Program-made: the position numbers and the translations under genes
Source: Aldehydirespirator sp965116965
GTDB lineage: Bacteria > Actinomycetota > Acidimicrobiia > Acidimicrobiales > Aldehydirespiratoraceae
DNA: 64,000 nt
Assembly: GCA_965116965.1 (NCBI GenBank)
Contig: OZ220743.1
Coordinates: 2,542,001 to 2,606,000 of the forward strand
Direction: 5' to 3'
In this document: positions 27,978 to 37,656 of the stretch, in pieces
Layout: every line of letters starts with the position of its first letter
How positions within the stretch are numbered: position 1 is the stretch's first letter
The notes under the pieces: model-generated
Told to the model about the DNA's origin: nothing
The model's database searches: none
Seen by the model: only the letters and a program-made list of their open reading frames with translations

Positions 27978-29736
27978 GAGACTGCTGAGTAATCCGGTTG
28001 GGGTGCTCGCGATCGTGGGGCGGGTGTGGGACGATGGCGGGTATGCAGGGCACGTTGTCGGTGGATCGGGAGTTGTTGGACGCGGGGGCGGTGTGCGGGC
28101 ACCTGGTTGCGCCGGGGTCGGTTCATGTGCTGTTGGCCGAGCACCGCAGCAGGCTGTTCCCAGACGAGTTGTTCGAGGACTTGTTCCCGTCGGGGCGGGG
28201 CCGCCCTTCGGCGCCCGGCGAGGTCGTGGCGGTCGTGATGGTGCTGCAGGCGCTGGAGGGCCTGTCTGATCGCGAGGCGTGCGCGAGGTTGCAGACCGAT
28301 GTGGCGTGGAAGGCCGCGGCGGGGCTGGCGCTGACTGATGTGGCGTTCCATCCGACGGTGCTGGTGCTGTGGCGCAACCGGCTGCGGGCCAGCGACAGGC
28401 CCGATCGGGTCTTCGACGCGGTGCGCGAGGTGGTCGCGGCGACGGGGGCGATCTCGGGGTCGCAGCGCCGGGTGCTGGACTCCACGGTGCTCGATGACGC
28501 GGTGGCGCGCCAGAGCACGGTGAAGATGCTGCGGGTGCAGATGCGAAAGCTGCGCAGGCTGGTGCCGCAGCTCGGCGAGGTGTGGGTGCGCGAGCACAAC
28601 CTGGATCCGGCGGGCCCCGAGGTGGACTGGGACGACCCCGCTGATGTGGAGCGCCTGGTCAGCGAGCTGGTGGATGATGCGTTGGAGCTGATCGGAGCGG
28701 CGGAGGATCTCGATCTCGACGAGGCGCAGGCCGACGCGTTGGGGCTTCTGGCGCTGGTGGCGGGCCAGGACACCGAGCCCGGCGACGCGCCGGGCCGGTG
28801 GCGCGTCGCGCGGCGCGTCGCTGCTGGGCGGGTGCTGTCGGTGGTGGACCCCGAGTCCCGCCACTCCCACAAGAGCGCCCACAGCTACCGCGACGGCTAC
28901 AAGGCCCACGTCTGCGCGGAGCCCGACACCGGGCTGGTCACCGCGGTCGACCTCACCCCGGGCGACACCGCCGACGCGCAGGCCGCCGCGGGGCTGCTCG
29001 CCGGCGAGGCGGCGGGCACCGTGGTGCTCGCCGACAGCGCCTACGGCACCGGCGAACTGCGAGCCCACCTCGAAGACAGCGGCATGCAAGCAGTCATCAA
29101 GCCCCCGCCGTTGCGCACCGCGGTCGAAGGCGGCTACAGCCTCGACGACTTCGACATCGACACCGCCGCCGGGATCGTCACCTGCCCCGCCGGGGTCACC
29201 GTGGCCATAACCCCCAAAGGCCGCGCCCGTTTCGGCAACAGGTGCCGCAGCTGCCCCGTGCGCAGCCGCTGCACCACCGCCGCCAACGGCAGAACCATCA
29301 AGCTGCACCCACACCACGACCTCCTCGCCGCAGCCCGAGCCCAGGCCAGAACCCGACGGTTCCACGACGCCTACACCAAACACCGCCCCATGGCCGAGCG
29401 CACCATCGCATGGCTCGTCAGAAACAACCGAAGATGCCCCTACACAGGCGCCCGAAAGAACCGCCACTGGCTCACGCTGCGAGCCGCCGCAGTCAACCTC
29501 GCGCGCCTCACCAGCCTCGGCCTGCACCACAACGGCACCAACTGGGCCATCGCCTGACCCGCCCAGGCCGGCCCGGCCCCCGCCGGCGCCGACCCCCACC
29601 GCCAAAACCCCGACCCCAGCGCCCACCCCAACCCGCCGAGACCCCAACCGGCGCCGCCGGCCGACAACCACAACCACCCGCCCACACCAAACAGCCTGCC
29701 TGACCGCCACCACCGGACGACTTGCTCAGCGGTCTC
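27978..29736 (+). mobile_element. IS1182-family insertion sequence, complete
   Basis: 1759-bp element; ends GAGACTGCTGAGTAA (27978) and TTGCTCAGCGGTCTC (ending 29736) are 13/15 matched inverted repeats, flanked by CTAG (27974-27977, 29737-29740). IS1182 elements favour 4-bp palindromic targets. It lies back to back with the 99-bp miniature element in one ASCH gene. The ~160 bp after the transposase is C/A-rich and non-coding. Confidence 0.9.
28034..29557 (+). CDS. IS1182-family transposase
   Basis: 507-aa DDE transposase. LDSTVLDDAVARQSTV carries the first catalytic aspartate, VLADSAYGTGELRAHL the second, and HRPMAERTIAWLVRNN the glutamate region. CPAGVTVAITPKGR and CRSCPVRSRC form the zinc-like insert usual for this family. 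ATG 28034 was chosen over an upstream non-ATG start. The frame is complete. Confidence 0.92.
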   Translation: MAGMQGTLSVDRELLDAGAVCGHLVAPGSVHVLLAEHRSRLFPDELFEDLFPSGRGRPSAPGEVVAVVMVLQALEGLSDREACARLQTDVAWKAAAGLALTDVAFHPTVLVLWRNRLRASDRPDRVFDAVREVVAATGAISGSQRRVLDSTVLDDAVARQSTVKMLRVQMRKLRRLVPQLGEVWVREHNLDPAGPEVDWDDPADVERLVSELVDDALELIGAAEDLDLDEAQADALGLLALVAGQDTEPGDAPGRWRVARRVAAGRVLSVVDPESRHSHKSAHSYRDGYKAHVCAEPDTGLVTAVDLTPGDTADAQAAAGLLAGEAAGTVVLADSAYGTGELRAHLEDSGMQAVIKPPPLRTAVEGGYSLDDFDIDTAAGIVTCPAGVTVAITPKGRARFGNRCRSCPVRSRCTTAANGRTIKLHPHHDLLAAARAQARTRRFHDAYTKHRPMAERTIAWLVRNNRRCPYTGARKNRHWLTLRAAAVNLARLTSLGLHHNGTNWAIA

Positions 29737-29915
29737 CTAGGCACATGCGTTATCACCAGTGTCAGATGCACCGACCTAGCGGCCCTGTGGCGGGAGCACG
29801 GCTCCCATACTGCATTGTCCTACGAAGAGTTCCTGGCGTACTTCGAGGGCGTGGATGTGAGAACTGCTCTGACACTAACCGCACCGCGGCGATTCGGCCG
29901 GAAGGTCCCACCTGC

Positions 29916-30212
29916 GCGCCTCCGACTCGACGCTGCGCGAGTGGGAGCGGAGGATTGCTGAGCTGAAGCGCCGCGGCGGCCGTGGCGCCAACGAACTCCA
30001 ACAGGAGATCGAAGAAGAACAGCAGCAGCTACGCGACGAATGCCGAACGGCTGTTGAGCAGAGTCTCCTCCGGGTCGACGGGATCCTGACCGACGAACGC
30101 GAGGACTTCAGCGGCGAGGACATCGGCTACCTCGCGAACTGGCATTCTGAGATCACCGGCTGGCTCCAAGATCCAGACCTCACGGACGCGCGACTGATCG
30201 AAGCCCGTGAGA
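29916..30212 (+). pseudogene. McrB-like coiled-coil fragment
   Basis: Corresponds to about 11725-12024, codons ~440-540 of the McrB-like gene (LREWERRIAELKRRGG, then EAREK). It includes only the coiled coil and the start of the linker, not the AAA+ domain. It is entered from the ASCH copy through shared CTGCGCGC and left at GCCCGTGAGAA for unrelated sequence. Confidence 0.9.
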
Positions 30213-30234
30213 AAGGGACCTCGCCACGGTCGGC

Positions 30235-30576
30235 GTGGGGTTCTTCGCGAAGATCTCCGACGACTGGGAGGACGCGGGATTGCGGGGCCAGCTGGCCTTC
30301 CAGAACGTCATAGACCCCTTGCTTGAGCCGATCACGTTCGACGACACGAACATGGCTTCGATCTGGAGGCCCCAGGAGGGCGTCTGGATCAACCCCGCGG
30401 TACAAGCAGGGACTCCCTGCGTGGACGGCACCAGAGTGCCGACGCATCTACTCGCCAGCCTGCTGGAACTTGACGAGCCGGACGACGAGGATCTCGCTGA
30501 CGTGTGCGACGACTACCGTCTCACCGTCGACCAGGTCCAGGCAGCCCTTCACCACGAACTCGTCCTAGCGGTCTGA
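30235..30576 (+). CDS. DUF433 protein, probably N-terminally truncated
   Basis: The C-terminal half (GVWINPAVQAGTPCVDGTRV, then DVCDDYRLTVDQVQAAL) is a DUF433 helix-turn-helix domain, found in antitoxins of the VapB45/DUF5615 type. Such proteins often have a further N-terminal DNA-binding domain. Here the upstream sequence is the McrB fragment, so that part is probably lost. No toxin gene follows. Confidence 0.6.
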   Translation: MGFFAKISDDWEDAGLRGQLAFQNVIDPLLEPITFDDTNMASIWRPQEGVWINPAVQAGTPCVDGTRVPTHLLASLLELDEPDDEDLADVCDDYRLTVDQVQAALHHELVLAV

Positions 30577-30657
30577 GCCCGGGAGCCTCGGGAATGCGGG
30601 AGGGCCGAAGCCTCGGCTGTTGTTCGACGAGAACCCCGATGGCTACTATCCGCATCG

Positions 30658-30984
30658 ATGCCTGAAACCGGCGACCTGACCCGGCAGTGGACCCTGGCGC
30701 TAGCTGGCGGGGAGTCCGAATGGTGGCGCACGTTTCCCTGTGAGCGCACGATCCTTGTAGTTGTCCGGGGGCCCGCCTCGATGCTGTGGGTGTTCGACAT
30801 TCCTGGACGAGATTCTCGCCGACCCTCGTATCCAGGTCGTCTTCACCGTGGACGAAGATGAGCCCGACACTTTCGGTCGAGGCCTGACCGATCTGTCGTT
30901 GGTTGCCGACACGGTGTTCATTCCGTGGTCTGAGGCTGTCGCAGGCCAGTTCGACCTCGCCATCGCAGCGAGCCGTGCGGGCGG
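30658..30984 (+). pseudogene. Truncated actinobacterial protein of unknown function
   Basis: From ATG 30658, CERTILVVVRGPASMLWVF is followed, after a frameshift near 30800, by DEILADPRIQVVFTVDE and PWSEAVAGQFDLAIAAS. The pattern (R-T-hydrophobic strand, RIQVVFT, FDLA.AAS) is that of a common actinobacterial family of uncertain role. Coding ends at about 30984, where an NB-ARC fragment on the other strand begins. Confidence 0.45.
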
Positions 30985-31200
30985 GGATGGCGTCGTCCTG
31001 CACGCCCAGATCGCGCAGCAGGCTTGCGAGTATGTCGCTGATGTCGGGCACCGGGTCGCGGCCATGTGGCGCGAAGTCGACATATAGTGCGCCATCCGTG
31101 AACTGGTCACCCACCGAGTTGCTCCAGTGAGCGGCCAGTGCCGACTTGCCGACGCCGGGCATGCCGAGCAACCCAGTGCCGATGCCGATACTACCGCAGC
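30985..31200 (-). pseudogene. NB-ARC (STAND ATPase) fragment
   Basis: About 72 codons: P-loop GMPGVGKSALAAHW, then DGALYVDFAPHGRDP and LASLLRDLGV. This is the start of an NB-ARC domain as in AfsR-type regulators or STAND defence proteins. Neither the N-terminal effector nor the rest of the ATPase is present. It marks the right edge of the graveyard. Confidence 0.6.
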
Positions 31201-31257
31201 ATCGCTCACAACTCTGGTGTCGAACCTGCTCTTGGCGCTGTGAACGTCTCCCCGGTG

Positions 31258-32532
31258 TCAGCGGGCGCTGTGGCCGTCGGGGTTGGGCGGCTTGCCGGCC
31301 CAGGCGAGCCAAAGGGCCGCGGTCCAAGTGAAGTTGCTTCCGCCGACCGGTCCTCCGGTCATCGGGTCGAAGCTCTCCGGAATGCCGCCGGCGGTGATCA
31401 GCGCGGCGGTGTCGGCCCTGAGGCGCTCGGCCCAATCCGGCTGCCCCAGCTCGGCCAGCCCCGTCGCGACCATGTAGTTGACCATGCACCACACCGGCCC
31501 GCGCCAGTAGCGCAACGGCTCGAAGTCGCGGTGGCGGGGATCGAAGCTCGGGACCAGGTAGGCGCACGCCTCCGACCACGAGCCGAGCTCCTCCAGCAGC
31601 CGGTCGGCGTGGCGGTCGATCCCGGCGTAGGGAGCGAGGAACGACGCCGACGTTCCCGCCTCGGCGTGCTCCCCGGTCCGCAGGTCGAGCGAGCAGTAGG
31701 TGCCGGCCGCCTCGCTCCAGAACTGCTCGAACCCGGCCTCGAGGCGGTCGATGCGGCGCCGGACGTCGCCGGTGTCCGCCCCGAGGGCCTCGCCGAGCCA
31801 GACGAGGTCGCGCTCGGCCCGCAGCAGCACGGCGGTGACGCCCGGGTCGGCCACCCAGAACGGGCAGTGCCGCGCCACCGCGTCGTCGTCCCACCCGGTC
31901 GAGGCGCTGTGCTCGACGAGCGCCAGGTAGCGGTCGTAGTCGGCCTTGTGGGGCCTCATGGCCGGCTCGACATGGTCGAGGTCGCGCCGGGAGTAGTCGC
32001 CGTTCAGAGTGGGAGAGACGCGGCACAGCGACCGGTCCCAGTCGGGCAGGTTGTCGCGGCCCGACTCCCAGGGGTGCGAGACGGCGATCACCCCCCGGCC
32101 CTCGGGGTCGCGGGCGCGGTGCCACCAGCGGTGCCAGCGCTCGATCGACTCGTACAGGGACCGCGGCGGCAGCCGGTCGATCTCGGCCAGCCGCCTCACG
32201 ACGGTGGCCGCCACCGGGGGCTGGGAGATGCCCGAACTGGGCGGCGAGACCCGGCCGGCCCGCCAGACGTCGGGTCCCGGGAAGTAGCTGGCCGCCTCGG
32301 ACCAGAACACGATGTGGGGGACCATTCCCGAAGGCCACTGCGCCTTGAAGAGGGTCTCGATCTCGGTCCAGGCCCGCGTGGTGTCGAACTGGGCCCAGCC
32401 GAGGGCCGCGAACAGCGAGTCCCAGTTCCACTGGAACGGGTAGAGCCCGGCGGTCGGCACGGTGTACCCGCCGCGGTCGTTGTCCCGCAGGGCTGCCTTG
32501 GCTTCAGCTGTGCGATCCGGGCCGCTCGTCAT
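31258..32532 (-). CDS. Glycoside hydrolase, mannosyl/glucosylglycerate hydrolase-like (MGH1/GH63)
   Basis: A 424-aa (alpha/alpha)6-barrel glycosidase. It has YPFQWNWDSLFAALGWA, typical of the MGH1-like GH63 group that cleaves mannosylglycerate, glucosylglycerate or related alpha-glucosides. Other conserved parts are WPSGMVPHIVF, RDNLPDWDRS and the C-terminal ESFDPMTGGPVGGSNFTWTA. No signal peptide is seen, so it acts in the cytoplasm on imported sugar. The ATG overlaps the ATPase gene stop by 4 bp, making it the last gene of the ABC operon. Confidence 0.82.
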   Translation of the reverse strand: MTSGPDRTAEAKAALRDNDRGGYTVPTAGLYPFQWNWDSLFAALGWAQFDTTRAWTEIETLFKAQWPSGMVPHIVFWSEAASYFPGPDVWRAGRVSPPSSGISQPPVAATVVRRLAEIDRLPPRSLYESIERWHRWWHRARDPEGRGVIAVSHPWESGRDNLPDWDRSLCRVSPTLNGDYSRRDLDHVEPAMRPHKADYDRYLALVEHSASTGWDDDAVARHCPFWVADPGVTAVLLRAERDLVWLGEALGADTGDVRRRIDRLEAGFEQFWSEAAGTYCSLDLRTGEHAEAGTSASFLAPYAGIDRHADRLLEELGSWSEACAYLVPSFDPRHRDFEPLRYWRGPVWCMVNYMVATGLAELGQPDWAERLRADTAALITAGGIPESFDPMTGGPVGGSNFTWTAALWLAWAGKPPNPDGHSAR

Positions 32533-33623
32533 CGGCTATAGAGCACCTTGTCGGTGGCGGGATCGATCCACCTGATCTGATCGGCGGGGAACCGGATGTG
32601 GAGCTCGTCGTCGACCGCGACGGGCAGGGTCGGATGGGTGGAGACCTTCAGCCGGTGGCCGCCCACCTGGACCGTCAGCAGGTTCTGGGCTCCGAGGGGC
32701 TCGACCACCTCGACCCTCACCGGGACCGTCTCGGGCGCCGGATCTGTGAGCGTCTCCATGTTCTCGGCCCGGATGCCGAGCGTGATCCGGTCGCCGCGCA
32801 AGCCCTCGATGAGTGGCCGGATCCCCGCCGCGGGCGAGAACTCGTGATGGGCCACCGCCACGACCACATCGCCGTTGCTGCGCCGGATCGTCCCGTCCAG
32901 GAAGTTCATCGGGGGGTTGCCGATGAAGCTTCCGACGAACCGGTTGGACGGCGACTCGTACACCGTGTTGGGCGCGTCGCACTGCTGGATCTCACCGTCG
33001 CGCATGACCGCCACCCGGTCGCCCATGCTGAGGGCCTCGATCTGGTCGTGGGTCACGTAGACGGTGGTGGCGTCGACGTCGGCCAGCAGCCGCTTGAGCT
33101 CCGCTCGCATCTCCAGCCTCAGCAGCGCGTCGAGGTTGCTCAACGGCTCGTCCATCAACAGGACCTTGGCCTCCATGGCCAGCGCCCGGGCCACGGCCAC
33201 CCGCTGGCGCTGGCCGCCGCTCATCGCGCTGGGCCTGCGGTCGAGCAGGTCCTCGATGTGCAGCAGCTCGGCCGCGCTGTTGACCCGGCGGCTGATCTCG
33301 GCCTTGTCGACCTTGCTCATCTGCAGGCCGAAGCCGATGTTGTCGCGCACCGTCATGTGGGGGAAGATCGCATAGCTCTGGAACACCATCGAGATCTGCC
33401 GCTGGCCCGGAGGCAGGTAGGTGACGTCGCGGCCGCCGATGGTTATGCGACCGGAGTCGGCCATGCCCAGTCCAGCGATGGCTCGCAGCAGGGTCGTCTT
33501 GCCGCAGCCGCTCGGCCCCAGCAGCACCAGGAACTCGCGGTCCGCGATCGTCAGGCTGGTGTCGTGCACGGCGACCTTGTCGCCGAAGCGCTTGGTGACC
33601 TGCTCTAGCCGGATCTCAGCCAC
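32529..33623 (-). CDS. Carbohydrate ABC transporter ATPase (MalK/UgpC type)
   Basis: A 364-aa ATPase. Walker A GPSGCGKTTLLRAIAG, signature SGGQRQRVAVARAL, Walker B VLLMDEPLSNLDA, switch VYVTHDQIEAL. The C-terminal ~120 residues form the TOBE/OB regulatory region of MalK-like proteins. GTG start at 33623. It energises the two permeases upstream. Confidence 0.93.
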   Translation of the reverse strand: MAEIRLEQVTKRFGDKVAVHDTSLTIADREFLVLLGPSGCGKTTLLRAIAGLGMADSGRITIGGRDVTYLPPGQRQISMVFQSYAIFPHMTVRDNIGFGLQMSKVDKAEISRRVNSAAELLHIEDLLDRRPSAMSGGQRQRVAVARALAMEAKVLLMDEPLSNLDALLRLEMRAELKRLLADVDATTVYVTHDQIEALSMGDRVAVMRDGEIQQCDAPNTVYESPSNRFVGSFIGNPPMNFLDGTIRRSNGDVVVAVAHHEFSPAAGIRPLIEGLRGDRITLGIRAENMETLTDPAPETVPVRVEVVEPLGAQNLLTVQVGGHRLKVSTHPTLPVAVDDELHIRFPADQIRWIDPATDKVLYSR

Positions 33624-33635
33624 GGCGCCCTCCAG

Positions 33636-34553
33636 TCACTTGCTGACCTGTCCCCACATGTTGAACAGGTACCGGCGGATGAAGAACATGAAGACGATCG
33701 ACGGGACCATCAGGAAGAAGCTCCCCGCGAACTGGAACGCGTCGGGGGAGTTGGCCAGCGAGGTCAGGACCAGCGCCGGCAGCGTGCGGTTGTCGAGCGT
33801 GAGCACGGCCGCGGCGAAGACCTCGTTCCACGAGAGCACGAACGTGAACAGGCCCGAGGCCGCTATGCCGGGCAGCACCAGCGGCACGACGATGTGGCGG
33901 AACGACTGGAACGGGGTCGCCCCGAAGACCTGGCCGGCCTCCTCCAGCTCGTAGGGCACGCTGGCGAACACGCTGGAAATGACGAGGATGGACGTGGGCA
34001 GGGCCAGCGCCGTGTGCATCAGAGCCAGGCTGTAGAGGCTGTCGAACACTCCGGCCCGCAAAAACAGCACCGCAAGCGGGATCGACAGCACCACGATCGG
34101 GAAGGCCCGCACGGCCAGCACCGACAGCCGGAAGAGGTCGCGGCCCCGGAACAGGTAGCGGGCGATGGCGTAGCCGGCCGGGATGGAGATGGCCGTCGAC
34201 AGGACCAGAGTGATGACGGCCACCACGATGCTGTTCCACAGGCCCCGCAGCACTCCCTCGGACTCGAGGAAGAACTGCATGGTGTCGGTCGAGAAGGGGA
34301 TGAACGGAAGGACGTTCTTCGGGTAGGACCGCACCGTCTCCTGCGTCGTGAACGCCATCGAGAACACGAAGTAGATCGGCACCAGGATCCACGCCGCGAT
34401 CAGCACCGCCGCCACATGGGTGAGCCTCCGTCCCCGGCCGGCGCGCCTGCGCATGCGCCGGTGCATGTCGGCCACCTCGGGCGAGTCCAGCGGCGGCAGG
34501 GTCGCCGCGGCGTCGACGGGGGCGGCGGCGCCGGGGGGAGCAGTGGAGCTCAT
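33636..34553 (-). CDS. Carbohydrate ABC transporter permease (MalG-like)
   Basis: A 305-aa inner-membrane protein with about six helices and an EAA loop (EEAGQVFGATPFQSFRHIVV) that docks on the ATPase. Its start overlaps the stop of the other permease gene (ATGA at 34550-34553). The C-terminus FIRRYLFNMWGQVSK is usual for MalG-type subunits. Confidence 0.92.
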   Translation of the reverse strand: MSSTAPPGAAAPVDAAATLPPLDSPEVADMHRRMRRRAGRGRRLTHVAAVLIAAWILVPIYFVFSMAFTTQETVRSYPKNVLPFIPFSTDTMQFFLESEGVLRGLWNSIVVAVITLVLSTAISIPAGYAIARYLFRGRDLFRLSVLAVRAFPIVVLSIPLAVLFLRAGVFDSLYSLALMHTALALPTSILVISSVFASVPYELEEAGQVFGATPFQSFRHIVVPLVLPGIAASGLFTFVLSWNEVFAAAVLTLDNRTLPALVLTSLANSPDAFQFAGSFFLMVPSIVFMFFIRRYLFNMWGQVSK

Positions 34554-35926
34554 GTCGGCCGGACCTCCGACTCGGCGCGGACGGACCGGAGGTAGAAGAC
34601 GGCGCTGGCGATCGACAGCAACAGGATGAACAGGGCGTAGGCCGACGCCACGTTGTCGTTGCGCAGCTCGAAGTACTGGCGGTACGACTCGTGGGCCAGC
34701 ACGGTGACGACGTCGCCTCCGCTGAGGGCGATCACCACCGCGAAGACCTGGAGGGCCAGGATCGTGCGCAGGATCAGCGCCACCTGGATGCTGGGCCGCA
34801 GCAGCGGCAGCATGATGTGGCGCACCCGCTGCCAGTAGCTCGCCCCGAACAGCTCGGCGGCCTCCAGCGTCTCGTCGGGGATGGCCTGAAGGCCGGCCAC
34901 CAGGATCACCATGACGATGGAGGTCGCCCTCCACAGCTCGGCCAGCACGATGGCGAAGATGATCCAGCTGGTGGTCTCGGCGGTCAAGAACGCGAACGGC
35001 CCGTCGATGACGCCGAGGCCCTCGAGGATGCTGTTGATCATCCCGTTGCCGGTGAAGAGCGAGAAGAACAGGATGCCCGCGGCCAGGTCGCTCATCCCGA
35101 TCGGCAACGTGAAGACGTACAGGAAGCCGGAACTGAGCCGGATGCGGGCGTGAATGACCAGGGCCATGACCAGCGCCAACGCCAGCTGGGCCGGGATTAT
35201 CAGGACCATGAGCAGCAGCGTGGTGCGCAGGGCCGGCCCGAAGAACCGGTCGTCGACCATGCGCTCGATGAACGCGGTGGTGAACTCGCCGGCCGTTCCC
35301 CGGTGCACCCGGCCGCGCTCGCCGTCGTCGAACACCTGGAGGTATCGGGACGGCGCCCACCCGGCAGCCTCGCCCGGGTCGTCGGCCGGCTGCACCAGGA
35401 ACCAGACCTCCAGGATGGCCACCTCGGTGATCGCGACGGGCGCTCGCTGCTCGAGTTGGCCGACCACGCCGCTGCGGTCGTTGGGCTCGGCGTGCACGTC
35501 GGTCAAGGGATCGGCCGACTGGCCCAGCCTGGGGCGCACCGTGCCGGCCAGGGGATTGCCCGCGGCGTCCTCCTCCCGCACCCGGATGCGGGCCTCGGAC
35601 ACCCACCCGTCCACGGTCGAGCCCGCCGCGCCGGCGCCGTTCACGCGGAACCACTGCTCGGTGAGCAGGTCGCCGGCCCCGTCCTCGATCATGGCCTGGC
35701 TCTGACGGTCGAGGATCGTCAGCGCGGTGCCCTGGGGGACCTCGGCGACCTCCGCTGAGTCGAGCGTCGGCTCGGCCCGCACCGGCAGCAGGGCGTCGTC
35801 GTCGTAGACGGCCAGCACCAGCCCCTCGTACATCGGGTAGGCGAAGAAGAGCGCGAGGTACACGATCGCCGGCGCGATCAGCAAGTACGGAACCATGTGG
35901 CGTCGCCAGGCTCTGACTCTCATCAC
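34550..35926 (-). CDS. ABC transporter permease (MalF-like) with extracytoplasmic SH3b-like insert
   Basis: A 458-aa permease, about 150 longer than usual. Helix 1 (MVPYLLIAPAIVYLALFFAY) is followed by an outside segment, residues ~43-205, with two SH3b-like units: LPVRAEPTLDSAEVAEVPQG ending GWVSEARIRV, and DVHAEPNDRSGVVGQLEQ ending GWAPSRYLQVF. The usual core then follows, with an EAA loop (EAAELFGASYWQRVRHIML). GTG 35926 and ATG 35923 are both possible starts. The insert may bind wall polymers, sugar or the binding protein; MalF of E. coli also has a large loop here, but of another fold. Confidence 0.87.
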   Translation of the reverse strand: MMRVRAWRRHMVPYLLIAPAIVYLALFFAYPMYEGLVLAVYDDDALLPVRAEPTLDSAEVAEVPQGTALTILDRQSQAMIEDGAGDLLTEQWFRVNGAGAAGSTVDGWVSEARIRVREEDAAGNPLAGTVRPRLGQSADPLTDVHAEPNDRSGVVGQLEQRAPVAITEVAILEVWFLVQPADDPGEAAGWAPSRYLQVFDDGERGRVHRGTAGEFTTAFIERMVDDRFFGPALRTTLLLMVLIIPAQLALALVMALVIHARIRLSSGFLYVFTLPIGMSDLAAGILFFSLFTGNGMINSILEGLGVIDGPFAFLTAETTSWIIFAIVLAELWRATSIVMVILVAGLQAIPDETLEAAELFGASYWQRVRHIMLPLLRPSIQVALILRTILALQVFAVVIALSGGDVVTVLAHESYRQYFELRNDNVASAYALFILLLSIASAVFYLRSVRAESEVRPT

Positions 35927-36010
35927 CTAAGGCCCATGTCGGTGGTCACCATCGGAGAGTAGGTGGCCTCTCGCTCCGACGCCCGCCGGAGCGAGAGGCC
36001 ACGCAGGGGA

Positions 36011-37468
<1,458 letters not shown>

Positions 37469-37525
37469 GGTTCCTTCCCTCCTCCGGCACTCAAGGTTGA
37501 TGAGCGCTGTGTGATGGACACTTGC

Positions 37526-37545
37526 TTTCCGAAACGTTTCGGAAA
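37526..37545. promoter_or_regulatory. LacI-type operator between divergent genes
   Basis: Perfect 20-bp palindrome TTTCCGAAACGTTTCGGAAA with the central CG step typical of LacI-family sites. It lies 58 bp upstream of the binding-protein start and 112 bp upstream of the regulator gene, so one regulator could control both. Confidence 0.85.
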
Positions 37546-37656
37546 TATAGTGGGACGAAATATAGCGCGAGCCGAATCTGCTGTCAAGCGGAATACGGCG
37601 AAAGACTCACGGGGTCGTCGAGCCGATCCCGGGACCGGGGAACTCGAGTGAGGGCC

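Larger units (their letters stand above)
27694..29915 (+). pseudogene. Third ASCH copy, split by insertion elements and truncated
   Basis: The first ~60 codons (27694-27874) match the ASCH gene at 7589 and stop at a CTAG. Reading resumes at 29741 as GTCVITSVRCTDLAALW and continues to about 29915. There it switches, at shared CTGCGCGC, into an McrB fragment. The last ~35 codons are therefore lost. Before insertion the gene read ..CTGCTAGGCACATGC.., supplying the CTAG target. Confidence 0.88.

Noticed and set aside
27974..29713. Long minus-strand open frame opposite the IS1182 transposase
   Set aside because: Antisense artefact of high GC and strong codon bias; the + strand encodes a textbook transposase.
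30521..32431. A 636-codon minus-strand frame joining glycosidase and NB-ARC sequence
   Set aside because: Only the ~70-codon NB-ARC part is meaningful; the rest is an out-of-frame shadow of the glycoside hydrolase gene and unrelated sequence.
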